The notes under the pieces are model-generated. The model had not been told where the DNA came from, made no database searches, and saw only the letters and a list, made by a program, of their open reading frames with translations. A stretch of DNA of 64,000 nucleotides from Clostridiaceae bacterium BRH_c20a (lineage in GTDB: Bacteria > Bacillota > Peptococcia > Peptococcales > BICA1-8): contig LADT01000002.1 of NCBI GenBank assembly GCA_000961765.1, positions 62,001-126,000 of the forward strand. Reading direction: 5' to 3'. Positions 25,567-33,600 of this stretch are shown in pieces; positions within the stretch are counted from its first letter, which is position 1, and each line of letters begins with the position of its first letter. The translations under genes and the position numbers were made by a program.

Positions 25567-26613
25567 TTAATCAAAAAGTTTAATAATATCCCGATAAGTT
25601 ATAATAAGCATTAAAGTCATTAATAAAGCAAAACCAATAATATGAACGAAATTTTCCTTCCGTGCGTCGATAGGTTTACCTCTTAAGCCTTCGATTCCCA
25701 AAAAAATTAGTTTACTTCCATCTAATGCCGGAATTGGCAAAAGGTTTAATAACCCTAAATTTATAGATATAAGGGCGGTCAAGTTTACTAAATATATTAA
25801 TCCAACCTGAGCAGATTCACCGATAAGCTTCACAATTCCTACCGGACCAGTAACTTCACCAGCACCCAATTTTCCAGTTATCATTTGGACTATGGCTATA
25901 AAAGTAAATATAATAATCTCAAAAGTACGTTGAAGCGCAATTCCCAAGGCTTTTAGGGGGTTTACCTTATTCCATTGGCTATTGGGAGTGACGCCTATCA
26001 AACCGACCTTGCTTTCAGTATCTAGTTTGGGTATTATATTCAACTCCAATTTATTGCCACTACGATCAATTATAAAGTGTAGTTCCTCACCTGGTTGATT
26101 ATGGATTAATTCTACCATTTCCGACCATTGCTCAACATTCTTTCCATCTATAGCAATTATTTTATCTCCTGCTCTTAAACCTGCATTTTCAGCAGGACTA
26201 CCCGCAACAACTTCACCAATTATAGTACTAGTATCTGCAGTTGGAATTCCAACTAAGGTAAAAAATAATGCAAATAAAAAAATAGCTAATAAAAAATTCA
26301 TCAATGGACCTGCAATAACAACACCTGCTCTTTGAGCCACTGATTTACTACTAAAACGTCCCGGGTCATTAGCTGTCAAAATATCCTCTTCTTCAATTCC
26401 TGATTCACCGGTCATTTTAACATATCCGCCAATGGGTAAAATTCGGATTGAGTAGAGTGTTTCTCCTTTTTGAACAGAATAGGCTTTAGGTCCCATACCA
26501 ATGCTAAATTCTTCTACTCGAATTCCTACGAATTTAGCTACTATAAAGTGTCCGAATTCATGGACAAATATCAATAAACCAAAAATAATTATTGCTAAAA
26601 AAGCTGTCTGCAA
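25567..26613 (-). CDS. rseP: RseP/RasP site-2 zinc metalloprotease
   Basis: A 348-residue intramembrane protease that cleaves anti-sigma factors and signal-peptide remnants. The zinc motif HEFGH is at residues 18-22 in the first membrane helix. A PDZ domain follows (about 120-200, VVAGSPAENAGLRAGDKI). The second active-site motif NLLPIPALDGSKL lies near residue 294. Four membrane segments are expected. It stands between dxr and ispG, as in Bacillus and Clostridia. Confidence 0.95.
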   Translation of the reverse strand: MQTAFLAIIIFGLLIFVHEFGHFIVAKFVGIRVEEFSIGMGPKAYSVQKGETLYSIRILPIGGYVKMTGESGIEEEDILTANDPGRFSSKSVAQRAGVVIAGPLMNFLLAIFLFALFFTLVGIPTADTSTIIGEVVAGSPAENAGLRAGDKIIAIDGKNVEQWSEMVELIHNQPGEELHFIIDRSGNKLELNIIPKLDTESKVGLIGVTPNSQWNKVNPLKALGIALQRTFEIIIFTFIAIVQMITGKLGAGEVTGPVGIVKLIGESAQVGLIYLVNLTALISINLGLLNLLPIPALDGSKLIFLGIEGLRGKPIDARKENFVHIIGFALLMTLMLIITYRDIIKLFD

Positions 26614-26619
26614 TTTTAA

Positions 26620-27768
26620 TCACCTCATATTTTTATACTGTCTGCTTTCCATTCTAGCCCAATTATCCACTTCCAGCAAATCCTCTAAACTATATTCTAA
26701 AAAAGGATTATGTTTTTCTAACACTGTCTCAATCAAAACAGGAATTTCTAAAAAAGAAATTCTTTCCTCTAAAAAAAGCTCAACTGCAACCTCATTAGCT
26801 GCATTTAAAACAATGGGTAATGTTTCTCCTCGTTTGCCAACATGATACGCTAAACTTAAACAAGGAAATTTAGCATGGTCCGGGGCAAAAAACTCCAGTT
26901 TTTGAATTTGGGTTAAGTCTAGTTTTGGAAAGGAGTTATTGATACGATTAGGATATGTTAGAGCATATTGAATAGGAACCTTCATATCAGGCAGACCTAA
27001 ATGAGCTAAAAATGATCCATCACCATACTGAACCATTGAATGAATAATACTTTGCGGATGTATAACAACATCAATTTTATCATAAGCCACATTAAATAAC
27101 CAATGGGCTTCAATTACCTCTAAACCTTTATTCATTAATGTTGCAGAATCAATGGTTATTTTTTTGCCCATATTCCAGTTGGGATGTTTTAGCGCTTCTT
27201 TAGGTTTAACATTGTATAAATCTTCATGCTTGTAAGTCCAGAAGGGTCCACCAGAAGCGGTAAGTATAATCTTTTCCAAGGACTGGCTATCTGGTTCTAA
27301 ACACTGCATTATTGCAGAATGTTCACTATCAACCGGTATTATTTCTGCTCCTGTTTTAACCTTAATTCGCTCTGCTAGGTACCCTGCTGCAACAATGGTT
27401 TCTTTATTAGCCAGTGCTACATTAATTCCTAACTCTAAGGCCTTTAGAGTAGGCTGTATGCCACTAGCACCAGATATGGCTGCCACTACTAAGTCAAGTT
27501 CTGTTTCAACTAAACTACGAAGAATTCCATCTATCCCCAACATTACATTTATGGGTAAATGCTCTAAAGCAGCTTTTGCTTTATGAAAGCTTCCTTCATC
27601 GGTAAGAATCACAAATTGGGGCTGGTATTTAAGGGCCTGTTGGATAATTAGTTCAGTATTTTTATGGGCAGATAGAATTTGTATTTTAAATCCCTTGATT
27701 TCATCAATTACTTGTAAGGTTTGAGTTCCTATAGAACCGGTACTACCTAAAAGGGCAATGTTTTTCAA
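26620..27768 (-). CDS. dxr: 1-deoxy-D-xylulose 5-phosphate reductoisomerase
   Basis: A 382-residue NADPH-dependent enzyme of the methylerythritol phosphate pathway. The cofactor motif LLGSTGSIGTQT is at 6-17. ANKETIVAAG (about 120-129), metal-site VDSEHSA (about 146-152) and ASGGPFW (about 171-177) are intact, with NMGKKITIDSATLMNKG further on. It works with IspG two genes downstream and supplies isoprenyl diphosphate for UppS upstream. Confidence 0.97.
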   Translation of the reverse strand: MKNIALLGSTGSIGTQTLQVIDEIKGFKIQILSAHKNTELIIQQALKYQPQFVILTDEGSFHKAKAALEHLPINVMLGIDGILRSLVETELDLVVAAISGASGIQPTLKALELGINVALANKETIVAAGYLAERIKVKTGAEIIPVDSEHSAIMQCLEPDSQSLEKIILTASGGPFWTYKHEDLYNVKPKEALKHPNWNMGKKITIDSATLMNKGLEVIEAHWLFNVAYDKIDVVIHPQSIIHSMVQYGDGSFLAHLGLPDMKVPIQYALTYPNRINNSFPKLDLTQIQKLEFFAPDHAKFPCLSLAYHVGKRGETLPIVLNAANEVAVELFLEERISFLEIPVLIETVLEKHNPFLEYSLEDLLEVDNWARMESRQYKNMR

Positions 27769-27826
27769 TTTATCTTCTCCTTCGTTTATTTTTTGCTTGT
27801 ATAAACGACTTATTATTCACCCCATC

Positions 27827-28615
27827 TTATTTATCCAAAAAAATTAATAGATAAAATAATGCAGGTGCTGTTAATATTGTACTATCAAATCGATCTAAAA
27901 TACCTCCATGGCCAGGAATTATTTTACCTGAATCTTTTATTCCTGCTAATCTTTTAAAACAGCTTTCTGCCAGGTCTCCTACTTGCCCTAGTACAGAGAT
28001 TAAAAATGCTGTAACAAATAAGATAGGTAATGTAAAGATTGGGAAGAAAATATTGAACATAAACGCAGCCAGCAGACTTAATAACAAGCCTCCTATTGCG
28101 CCTTCAATAGTCTTATTTGGGCTTACCAGTGGGGCTAGTTTTGTCTTTCCTAAAAACCTGCCGGCAAAGTAAGCTCCTGTATCAGTTGACCAGATTACTA
28201 AAAATAAATATATTAAAACAAGTGCACCATTAGGAATATTCCTTAATAAAACTATGTGGGTTAATGACCAACCAACATATATTAAGATAAAAATGCTAGC
28301 TGCAATGTCCTCTAAATTGATCTTTGGGTATTTTAATACAGAAAGAAATAAAATAATTAAAAAACTTAATCCCAATCCATAATTAAACCAGTTTGCAGAT
28401 TGGGTCCAAGCACCCCAGATCAGGACTAACTCACCTAATATTATTGGAAACATAAGTATTTTATTGCCTCTATTCTTTAACATTGCTTTAAATTCAAATG
28501 TACCATTAATAATTAGAAATAAAACAGCTAATGCTAACCAACTCTCACCTATTGATATGATAAAAACCAACAAGGGTATACCTATTAATGCACTAACAAT
28601 TCTTAACCACAGCAT
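27827..28615 (-). CDS. cdsA: Phosphatidate cytidylyltransferase
   Basis: A 262-residue membrane enzyme making CDP-diacylglycerol for phospholipid synthesis. It has about seven or eight hydrophobic helices. The C-terminal signature SPNKTIEGAIGG (about 164-175), GDLAESCFKR and KDSGKIIPGHGGILDRFDS is complete. It is placed directly after uppS, 13 bases away. Confidence 0.95.
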   Translation of the reverse strand: MLWLRIVSALIGIPLLVFIISIGESWLALAVLFLIINGTFEFKAMLKNRGNKILMFPIILGELVLIWGAWTQSANWFNYGLGLSFLIILFLSVLKYPKINLEDIAASIFILIYVGWSLTHIVLLRNIPNGALVLIYLFLVIWSTDTGAYFAGRFLGKTKLAPLVSPNKTIEGAIGGLLLSLLAAFMFNIFFPIFTLPILFVTAFLISVLGQVGDLAESCFKRLAGIKDSGKIIPGHGGILDRFDSTILTAPALFYLLIFLDK

Positions 28616-28628
28616 GATTACACCACAC

Positions 28629-29387
28629 TTAACTAAAATTTAATCCACCAAATCTTCTCTCACGATTTTGGAAATCATATATAGCATCAACTAGATGCTG
28701 GGGCTTAAAATCAGGCCATAATACATTAGTAACCCAAAATTCAGTATATGCCAGCTGCCATAAAAGGAAATTGCTAATTCGCATTTCCCCGGAAGGCCGA
28801 ATCATCAGGTCGGGGTCTGGCTGATTATGGGTATATAAGAATTGTCCTATTAGCTCTTCATTAATTTCTTCACAAGTTAATTCACCCTTTTTTATCTTTT
28901 GACAAATCAAGCTTACAGCCTGAGTTATTTCAGTCCTGCCTCCGTAATTTAGAGCAACGTTTAAAACTAGTTTATCATTTTCTTGGGTACTATTTCTTGC
29001 ATTGATTATATATTCCAATGTTTTTTCCGGTAAATCTTCAATTTTGCCAATAGGATTGATTCTTACACCATTCCTATGTAAAATATCCAGTTCTCTTTGG
29101 ATGTATTCAATAATTAAGTTCATTAAAGTGCTAACCTCTTCTTTGGGTCGTTTCCAGTTTTCGGTAGAAAAGGCATATACAGTTAAGTAAGGTATTTTTA
29201 TATCTAAACAAAACTGAACAATATTTTTAAGGGACTCCACGCCGGCACGATGTCCAGCTACCCTAGGCAGCCCTCTCTTAGAAGCCCATCTGCCATTACC
29301 ATCCATAATTATGGCGATATGCTTTGGCAATGGTTTAGCTAGTATATCCTCTTTATTAATAGATTTTTTCCTAGAAAAAAAAGCCAT
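28629..29387 (-). CDS. uppS: Undecaprenyl diphosphate synthase (cis-prenyltransferase)
   Basis: A 252-residue enzyme that makes the C55 lipid carrier for peptidoglycan and other wall polymers. The signature IAIIMDGNGRWASKRGLPR (catalytic Asp near residue 30) and AGHRAGVESLK are present. The FSTENWKRP motif and the C-terminal RPSGEMRISNFLLWQ with YTEFW follow. The ATG at 29387 is chosen; the upstream GTG lies in the GTGGAGG ribosome-binding site. A promoter and a terminator are packed just upstream. Confidence 0.96.
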   Translation of the reverse strand: MAFFSRKKSINKEDILAKPLPKHIAIIMDGNGRWASKRGLPRVAGHRAGVESLKNIVQFCLDIKIPYLTVYAFSTENWKRPKEEVSTLMNLIIEYIQRELDILHRNGVRINPIGKIEDLPEKTLEYIINARNSTQENDKLVLNVALNYGGRTEITQAVSLICQKIKKGELTCEEINEELIGQFLYTHNQPDPDLMIRPSGEMRISNFLLWQLAYTEFWVTNVLWPDFKPQHLVDAIYDFQNRERRFGGLNFS

Positions 29388-29421
29388 TATAACCTCCACT
29401 TTTACTGTCTTTTCCTTATAT

Positions 29422-29450
29422 ATAATATAAGAAAACCCCCTTTATGTAAA
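29422..29450 (-). promoter_or_regulatory. Promoter candidate of uppS-cdsA-dxr
   Basis: TTTACA (29445-29450), 17 bases, TATTAT (29422-29427) on the minus strand. The -35 lies in the loop of the preceding terminator hairpin, so the two signals overlap. Confidence 0.55.
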
Positions 29451-29463
29451 CTATAGGGGGTTT
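29433..29463 (-). terminator. Terminator-like hairpin upstream of uppS
   Basis: Arms AAACCCCC/GGGGGTTT (29456-29463 and 29433-29440), a loop that can form a small inner stem TTTA/TAAA, then TTTTCTT on the minus strand. It would end transcripts coming from frr and the small gene before uppS. Confidence 0.7.
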
Positions 29464-29489
29464 ATATGAGAAATTATAAAGCCGAACTT

Positions 29490-29568
29490 GTTCAGATGGA
29501 GTTTTGACTCCACCTGAACTTAGGGAGACTTATCCTAATTCCTTATCTCCCGCTTATAGAAGCGGGAG
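29490..29568 (-). repeat. Pair of palindromes resembling an IS200/IS605-type element end
   Basis: Two hairpins lie close together: CTCCCGCTT/AAGCGGGAG (29560-29568 and 29547-29555, four-base loop) and GTTCAGGTGGAGT/ACTCCATCTGAAC (29507-29519 and 29490-29502, four-base loop, one G-U). The minus-strand RNA pairs better than the plus strand. Between them GGAGA/TCTCC can also pair. From memory such CTCCCGC palindromes occur near ends of IS200/IS605 copies; no transposase is present here. Confidence 0.45.
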
Positions 29569-29775
29569 TCTTATACGATTGGATAAACCTAGCATATTGT
29601 TATGATAAGTAACAACTAATTCTACATTTTTAGGAAAACCTTCTCTTATTCTAACAATCTTAATGGCACCGGGCGGGTTATTTAAGTACTTTATATCATT
29701 AATATTATAGCCCAATTCTATCAATTCCTTTTGGGCATCTTCAAAATCACAAGCTAAAAGAGCATTTAGTTCCAT
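29554..29775 (-). CDS. Small protein of unknown function after frr
   Basis: I do not recognise this 73-residue product. It reads as an alpha-beta protein: a helix (DFEDAQKELIELG), a NDIKYL segment, then strands (IKIVRIREGF, VELVVTYHN). The ATG follows the frr stop codon by three bases. The last five codons and the stop lie inside the GC-rich palindrome downstream, so the C-terminus RLPLL may be supplied by inserted sequence and the gene may be truncated. Confidence 0.6.
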   Translation of the reverse strand: MELNALLACDFEDAQKELIELGYNINDIKYLNNPPGAIKIVRIREGFPKNVELVVTYHNNMLGLSNRIRLPLL

Positions 29776-29778
29776 GGC

Positions 29779-30336
29779 TTAAATCTCCATTATCTCCTGT
29801 TCTTTATTACTAAGCACTTTATCCACCTCAGCAATATACTTATCCGTTACTTTTTGTACGTCTTCTTGAGCCTTTTTGCCCTCATCCTCAGTAATATCTT
29901 TAGATTTTTCTAAAGATTTAAAGTGATCATTTGCATCTCTACGAATATTTCTAATACCTACCCTAGCATCCTCGGCTTTTTTCTTAATAACTTTAACAAG
30001 CTCTTTTCTTCTTTCCTGCGTTAATTGGGGGATGATAATCCGAATAACAGTTCCATCACTTGAAGGATTTAATCCCAAGTCAGATTTTAAAATCCCTCTT
30101 TCAATATTGGGAATAATACTCTTGTCCCAAGGCTGGATAACTAGGAGTCGGGCTTCAGGTGCATTTACATTAGCCATTTGGTTAATGGGTGTAGGTACAC
30201 CATAATAATCAACCTGAACTTTTTCTAAGATAGCCGGATTTGCTTTACCTGCTCTTAAACTGGCAAAATCTTTTCGTAAAACTTCAATGGTTTTCTGCAT
30301 TCTTTCTTCCGAATCCATAATAATTTCATCAATCAT
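29779..30336 (-). CDS. frr: Ribosome recycling factor
   Basis: A 185-residue tRNA-mimic protein that splits post-termination ribosomes with EF-G. The sequence [23 protein letters not shown] (about residues 12-34) opens the three-helix bundle. [16 protein letters not shown] and a NIRRDAND segment are also present. The ATG at 30336 gives the standard family length and has GGGAGGG six bases upstream. It overlaps the end of pyrH by eight bases. Confidence 0.97.
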   Translation of the reverse strand: MIDEIIMDSEERMQKTIEVLRKDFASLRAGKANPAILEKVQVDYYGVPTPINQMANVNAPEARLLVIQPWDKSIIPNIERGILKSDLGLNPSSDGTVIRIIIPQLTQERRKELVKVIKKKAEDARVGIRNIRRDANDHFKSLEKSKDITEDEGKKAQEDVQKVTDKYIAEVDKVLSNKEQEIMEI

Positions 30337-31057
30337 TTTTTTCCCTCCCAACATAGGTTCCAATATTTTCACCCATTATTACTTTTTTAATATTACCTGT
30401 TTCATTAAGACTAAAAACAATTATTGGAATATTATTATCCATACAAAGGGATGTTGCAGTAGAATCCATAACACCAAGCCCTTTATTTAATACATCAATA
30501 TAACCCAAGTCACTAAATTTTTTCGCACCAGGATTAGTAACTGGATCAGCATCATATACACCATCTACTTTTTTTGCCATTAATATCACTTCTGCTTCAA
30601 TTTCAGCTGCCCTTAAAGCCGCTGTAGTATCTGTAGAAAAATAGGGATTTCCTGTTCCTGCTGCAAAGATTACTACTCTGCCTTTCTCAAGATGGCGAAT
30701 AGCTCTTCTTCTAATATATGGCTCGGCAATTTGCCGCATTTCGATGGCTGTTTGGACTCTGGTTACAACCTGGTGGTTTTCCAAAGCATCTTGTAAAGCT
30801 AAAGAGTTTATTACTGTTGCTAACATTCCCATATAATCTGCAGTGGCCCTATCCATTCCCCTCGAGCTGCCCGCAACACCTCGCCAAATATTACCGCCTC
30901 CTACTACTATGGCTACTTCTACTCCTATGTCAACAATTTCTGAGACTTGATGGGCGATAGAATTTAATATTTCTTGGTTTAATCCATAACCAAAATCTCC
31001 GGCTAAGGCTTCTCCACTGAGCTTTACAATAACCCGTTTGTATTTAGGCTGATTCAT
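30329..31057 (-). CDS. pyrH: UMP kinase
   Basis: A 242-residue amino-acid-kinase-fold enzyme making UDP from UMP. The features [15 protein letters not shown] (6-20), [10 protein letters not shown] (about 51-60), [20 protein letters not shown] and [19 protein letters not shown] (about 131-149) are complete. The gene lies between tsf and frr in the conserved order, after a terminator-like hairpin. Confidence 0.97.
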   Translation of the reverse strand: MNQPKYKRVIVKLSGEALAGDFGYGLNQEILNSIAHQVSEIVDIGVEVAIVVGGGNIWRGVAGSSRGMDRATADYMGMLATVINSLALQDALENHQVVTRVQTAIEMRQIAEPYIRRRAIRHLEKGRVVIFAAGTGNPYFSTDTTAALRAAEIEAEVILMAKKVDGVYDADPVTNPGAKKFSDLGYIDVLNKGLGVMDSTATSLCMDNNIPIIVFSLNETGNIKKVIMGENIGTYVGREKND

Positions 31058-31123
31058 AAGGCATAATACCTCCAGTATATTATCTTCTACATTTTACCTA
31101 TAATTCCTTTTTTCTATTCCTTT

Positions 31124-31148
31124 AAAAAAGAGAACACAATGTGTTCTC
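31124..31148 (-). terminator. Terminator between tsf and pyrH
   Basis: Arms GAGAACACA/TGTGTTCTC on the minus strand, followed by six T. It lies eight bases after the tsf stop codon. Confidence 0.8.
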
Positions 31149-31155
31149 CTTGTGG

Positions 31156-31809
31156 CTATTTTTTATTAACTTCAGCCATTACTTCATCAGCAAAATTATC
31201 TTTTTTCTTTTCAATACCTTCACCTAATTCATACCGACTAAATCTACGAATATTGATATTTTCACCGATTTCGACAATAGCCTCGGATATCATTTTGCTT
31301 ACTGTTTTATCACTGTCTTTGATAAATGGTTGTTCTAACAAACACACATCTTTATAATATTTTTCTATACGTCCTTCAACCATTTTATCAACAATGCTTT
31401 CAGGTTTGCCTTCATTTAAAGCTTGAGCTCTCAATATTTCTTTTTCTTTTTCAATCAGTTCTTGAGGAACTTCTTCTTTTTTAATAAATTCCGGTTTGCT
31501 TGCAGCAATTTGCATAGCTACATTTCTCGCTAATTCTTGAAATTTCTCGGTTTTAGCAACAAAATCCGTTTCACAGTTTACTTCAACTAAAACACCAATT
31601 TTACCACCCATATGTATATAAGAAGCAACAACTCCTTCAGCAGCAATTCTACCTGACTTTTTAGCTGCCGCCGCTAAACCTTTTTCCCTTAGGTATTCTA
31701 TTGCCTTTTCTATATTTCCATTGGTTTCCACAAGAGCTTTTTTGCAATCCATCATTCCCGCACCGGTTGTTTCTCTCAATTCTTTTACCATTCCAGCAGA
31801 AATAGTCAT
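31156..31809 (-). CDS. tsf: Elongation factor Ts
   Basis: A 217-residue guanine-nucleotide exchange factor for EF-Tu. The N-terminal UBA-like domain [20 protein letters not shown], followed by [12 protein letters not shown], is typical. [17 protein letters not shown] (about 79-95) marks the dimerisation core. The length is that of the short Gram-positive type. The ATG at 31809 follows GGGGG at suitable distance. A longer reading to 31902 would cross the intergenic hairpin and is rejected. Confidence 0.96.
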   Translation of the reverse strand: MTISAGMVKELRETTGAGMMDCKKALVETNGNIEKAIEYLREKGLAAAAKKSGRIAAEGVVASYIHMGGKIGVLVEVNCETDFVAKTEKFQELARNVAMQIAASKPEFIKKEEVPQELIEKEKEILRAQALNEGKPESIVDKMVEGRIEKYYKDVCLLEQPFIKDSDKTVSKMISEAIVEIGENINIRRFSRYELGEGIEKKKDNFADEVMAEVNKK

Positions 31810-31840
31810 ATAAGTACCCCCTTTTATTTTTTCATTTGGT

Positions 31841-31893
31841 AAAAAGAAGGGGTAGCCACAACTGGGGTCCCTGTTCCCCGTTTGGTTACCCCC
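31841..31893 (-). terminator. Large hairpin with U-tract between rpsB and tsf
   Basis: Outer stem GGGGTA/TACCCC, further pairing through CCA/TGG and AAC/GTT, and inner GGGG/CCCC, then TTCTTTTT on the minus strand. It starts 13 bases after the rpsB stop and ends about 30 bases before tsf. It looks like an intrinsic terminator, probably partial because no separate tsf promoter is evident. Confidence 0.75.
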
Positions 31894-31906
31894 TTTATAC
31901 AATGTG

Positions 31907-32614
31907 TTATTCTCCAGCCGCTAGATTAGCATCACTTTGTTTAGCTTCTAAAACCGCATCTGACATAACAGATGAAAGTAATTTAACTGCTCTAATAGCA
32001 TCATCATTACCAGGAATCACATAATCAATTTCATCCGGGTCACAGTTAGTATCAACTATTGCAACAACTGGTATACCTAACCTTTTTGCTTCTGCAACAG
32101 CAATACGTTCTTTTCTCGGGTCAATAACGAAAAGTGCACCTGGAAGTTGTGGCATATTCTTGATACCACCTAAAAATCTTTCCAAACGTTCGCTTTCAGC
32201 CCTTAACTTAATTACTTCTTTTTTGGGTAAAACGGACATTGTACCGTCTTCTTCCATTTTTTCTAGTTCAAAAAGACGATCAATCCGTTTTTTAATAGTA
32301 TTATAGTTGGTCAGCATTCCGCCCAACCATCTTTCATTAACAAAATATTCTCCACATCTTATGGCTTCATCTTTTACAGTTTCCTGAGCTTGCTTTTTTG
32401 TACCTACAAAGAGAATGGGCTTTCCGTCCATTGCTACTTCACGAACAAATTCATATGCTTCAACTACTTTTTTTACAGTCTTTTGTAAATCAATAATATA
32501 AATACCATTCCGCTCGGCAAATATATATGGAGCCATTTTGGGATTCCAGCGTCTTGTTTGATGTCCAAAATGAACGCCTGCTTCTAAAAGTTGTTTCATG
32601 GAGACTATAGCCAT
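31907..32614 (-). CDS. rpsB: 30S ribosomal protein S2
   Basis: A 235-residue ribosomal protein. Signatures are [20 protein letters not shown] (about 6-25), the [12 protein letters not shown] segment, [15 protein letters not shown] (about 92-106) and [17 protein letters not shown]. Length is typical. A strong AGGAGGTG ribosome-binding site precedes the ATG. It starts the block rpsB-tsf-pyrH-frr directly downstream of the fla/che operon, as in Bacillus. Confidence 0.98.
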   Translation of the reverse strand: MAIVSMKQLLEAGVHFGHQTRRWNPKMAPYIFAERNGIYIIDLQKTVKKVVEAYEFVREVAMDGKPILFVGTKKQAQETVKDEAIRCGEYFVNERWLGGMLTNYNTIKKRIDRLFELEKMEEDGTMSVLPKKEVIKLRAESERLERFLGGIKNMPQLPGALFVIDPRKERIAVAEAKRLGIPVVAIVDTNCDPDEIDYVIPGNDDAIRAVKLLSSVMSDAVLEAKQSDANLAAGE

Positions 32615-32730
32615 TGTTTCGGCACCTCCTTTCCTCGTTGGTTTTTTTCCTCCGCCTTCTTCAACTCTATTTTAGACCTAAGCGGCACCCTAAAATAAAT
32701 CCAAAGACGTGTGTAGTAACACCAAAAGTT
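32615..32730 (-). promoter_or_regulatory. rpsB leader with hairpin and repeated GGTGCCG
   Basis: About 110 bases of leader. ATTTTAG and CTAAAAT can form a stem whose loop carries GGTGCCG (32683-32689). The same seven bases occur at the ribosome-binding site (32620-32626). This could be an S2 binding or mimicry site; no described S2 leader class was recognised. Confidence 0.35.
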
Positions 32731-32759
32731 ATTTTATCACAGTAGATTAATTTAAGCAA
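32731..32759 (-). promoter_or_regulatory. Promoter candidate of rpsB
   Basis: TTGCTT (32754-32759), 17 bases, TAAAAT (32731-32736) on the minus strand. The -35 matches three of six consensus positions and the -10 five of six. Confidence 0.5.
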
Positions 32760-32772
32760 TATCTTATTCCGG

Positions 32773-32797
32773 AAATTATCAGTAAATTATCAGTAAA
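32773..32797. repeat. Eleven-base tandem repeat upstream of rpsB promoter
   Basis: AAATTATCAGT occurs twice in direct succession (32773-32783 and 32784-32794), followed by AAA. It lies just upstream of the rpsB -35, with a period of about one helical turn. Confidence 0.7.
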
Positions 32798-32816
32798 GGG
32801 AGTAAACATAAGTATA

Positions 32817-33263
32817 TTATAAAGCATCATCACTATATAGATGTAAAACCATAGAGACTTGGTCTTGCCCAACCCCTAAGTTTTGAGAAATATCTTTAAT
32901 ACTCCAGCCTGCTTTAGCTAATTGGAGCATCGATTGTTGTTTTGGCGACATCTTTAATTCATATGCTTTCTTTTCCTTTTTATTATTACGAATATTTCTA
33001 GTAGTAATTGGTCTATTAGCATTTGGAATTTCCATTGAGGTCTTTTCAATATCAATTAAAACTTCTTTGCCTTTTTCAATTTTTTGCTCTAATTCATTTA
33101 ACATTTCATCAGAAATTTTCATGTACTGCTCATAAAGTTTTTCTAAATTACTCTCGATGGCTTTAGCTTCAGCAATAGCTTTTAAGAATACATTTGCATG
33201 CATCCTCATAAATAGCCAAACTATCAGCAAAGTTGTTAAAACTCCTAAAATATATCCTATCAT
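32817..33263 (-). CDS. SwrB-like membrane protein with C-terminal HTH
   Basis: A 148-residue protein with one N-terminal membrane helix (about residues 3-20). A coiled-coil region rich in Glu/Lys follows (about 28-75), then a polar linker. A C-terminal helix-turn-helix-like segment has AKAGWSIKDISQNLGVGQDQVSM (about 116-138, part of it quoted by key residues). In Bacillus the gene between sigD and rpsB is swrB, which has the same layout and promotes flagellar export. Sequence identity cannot be judged here, so this is a positional and architectural match. Confidence 0.65.
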   Translation of the reverse strand: MIGYILGVLTTLLIVWLFMRMHANVFLKAIAEAKAIESNLEKLYEQYMKISDEMLNELEQKIEKGKEVLIDIEKTSMEIPNANRPITTRNIRNNKKEKKAYELKMSPKQQSMLQLAKAGWSIKDISQNLGVGQDQVSMVLHLYSDDAL

Positions 33264-33271
33264 TTTTTCAC

Positions 33272-33595
33272 CTATATATGAATATCTAATATATTACCTA
33301 GATGTTTTGGTGAGATTTCTTCTTTCTCTTCTTTCTCTTCTTGCTCCCTTGGTTTAGATGAATTGTTTCGCCTTTTAGACCCATCTTCATTAGATTCTTT
33401 GTTATTATCCATTATTTTTGTTTCACTATACTCTGATTTGTTTACAGAGATTTCTCTAACATTAATATCTCGGCGCAGCTCAACTCCGGTATGGTGACTT
33501 TGATTCTGTTGATGTTGTAATTGTAATTGCTGAATTTTACCTACATCGTGACTTCGAGGAACGAGGACCTGCATATCTATAGCTTTTAAAGACAT
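33272..33595 (-). CDS. Unknown flagellar-operon protein, polar
   Basis: I cannot assign this 107-residue protein. The N-terminus MSLKAIDMQVLVPRSHDVGK is ordered-looking. It is followed by a Gln/His-rich stretch (KIQQLQLQHQQNQSHH), a charged low-complexity middle rich in Asn, Ser, Lys and Glu (EQEEKEEKEE), and an ordered-looking end GNILDIHI. No signal peptide or membrane helix is seen. It lies five bases after the fapA-like gene, with GGAG inside that gene as ribosome-binding site. The two conserved-looking ends around a variable middle suggest an adaptor or chaperone-like role, a guess only. Confidence 0.6.
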   Translation of the reverse strand: MSLKAIDMQVLVPRSHDVGKIQQLQLQHQQNQSHHTGVELRRDINVREISVNKSEYSETKIMDNNKESNEDGSKRRNNSSKPREQEEKEEKEEISPKHLGNILDIHI

Positions 33596-33600
33596 TCATT

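Noticed and set aside
31810-31902. N-terminal extension of EF-Ts
   Set aside because: The extra residues are encoded by the hairpin between rpsB and tsf, and the standard ATG at 31809 has its own ribosome-binding site.
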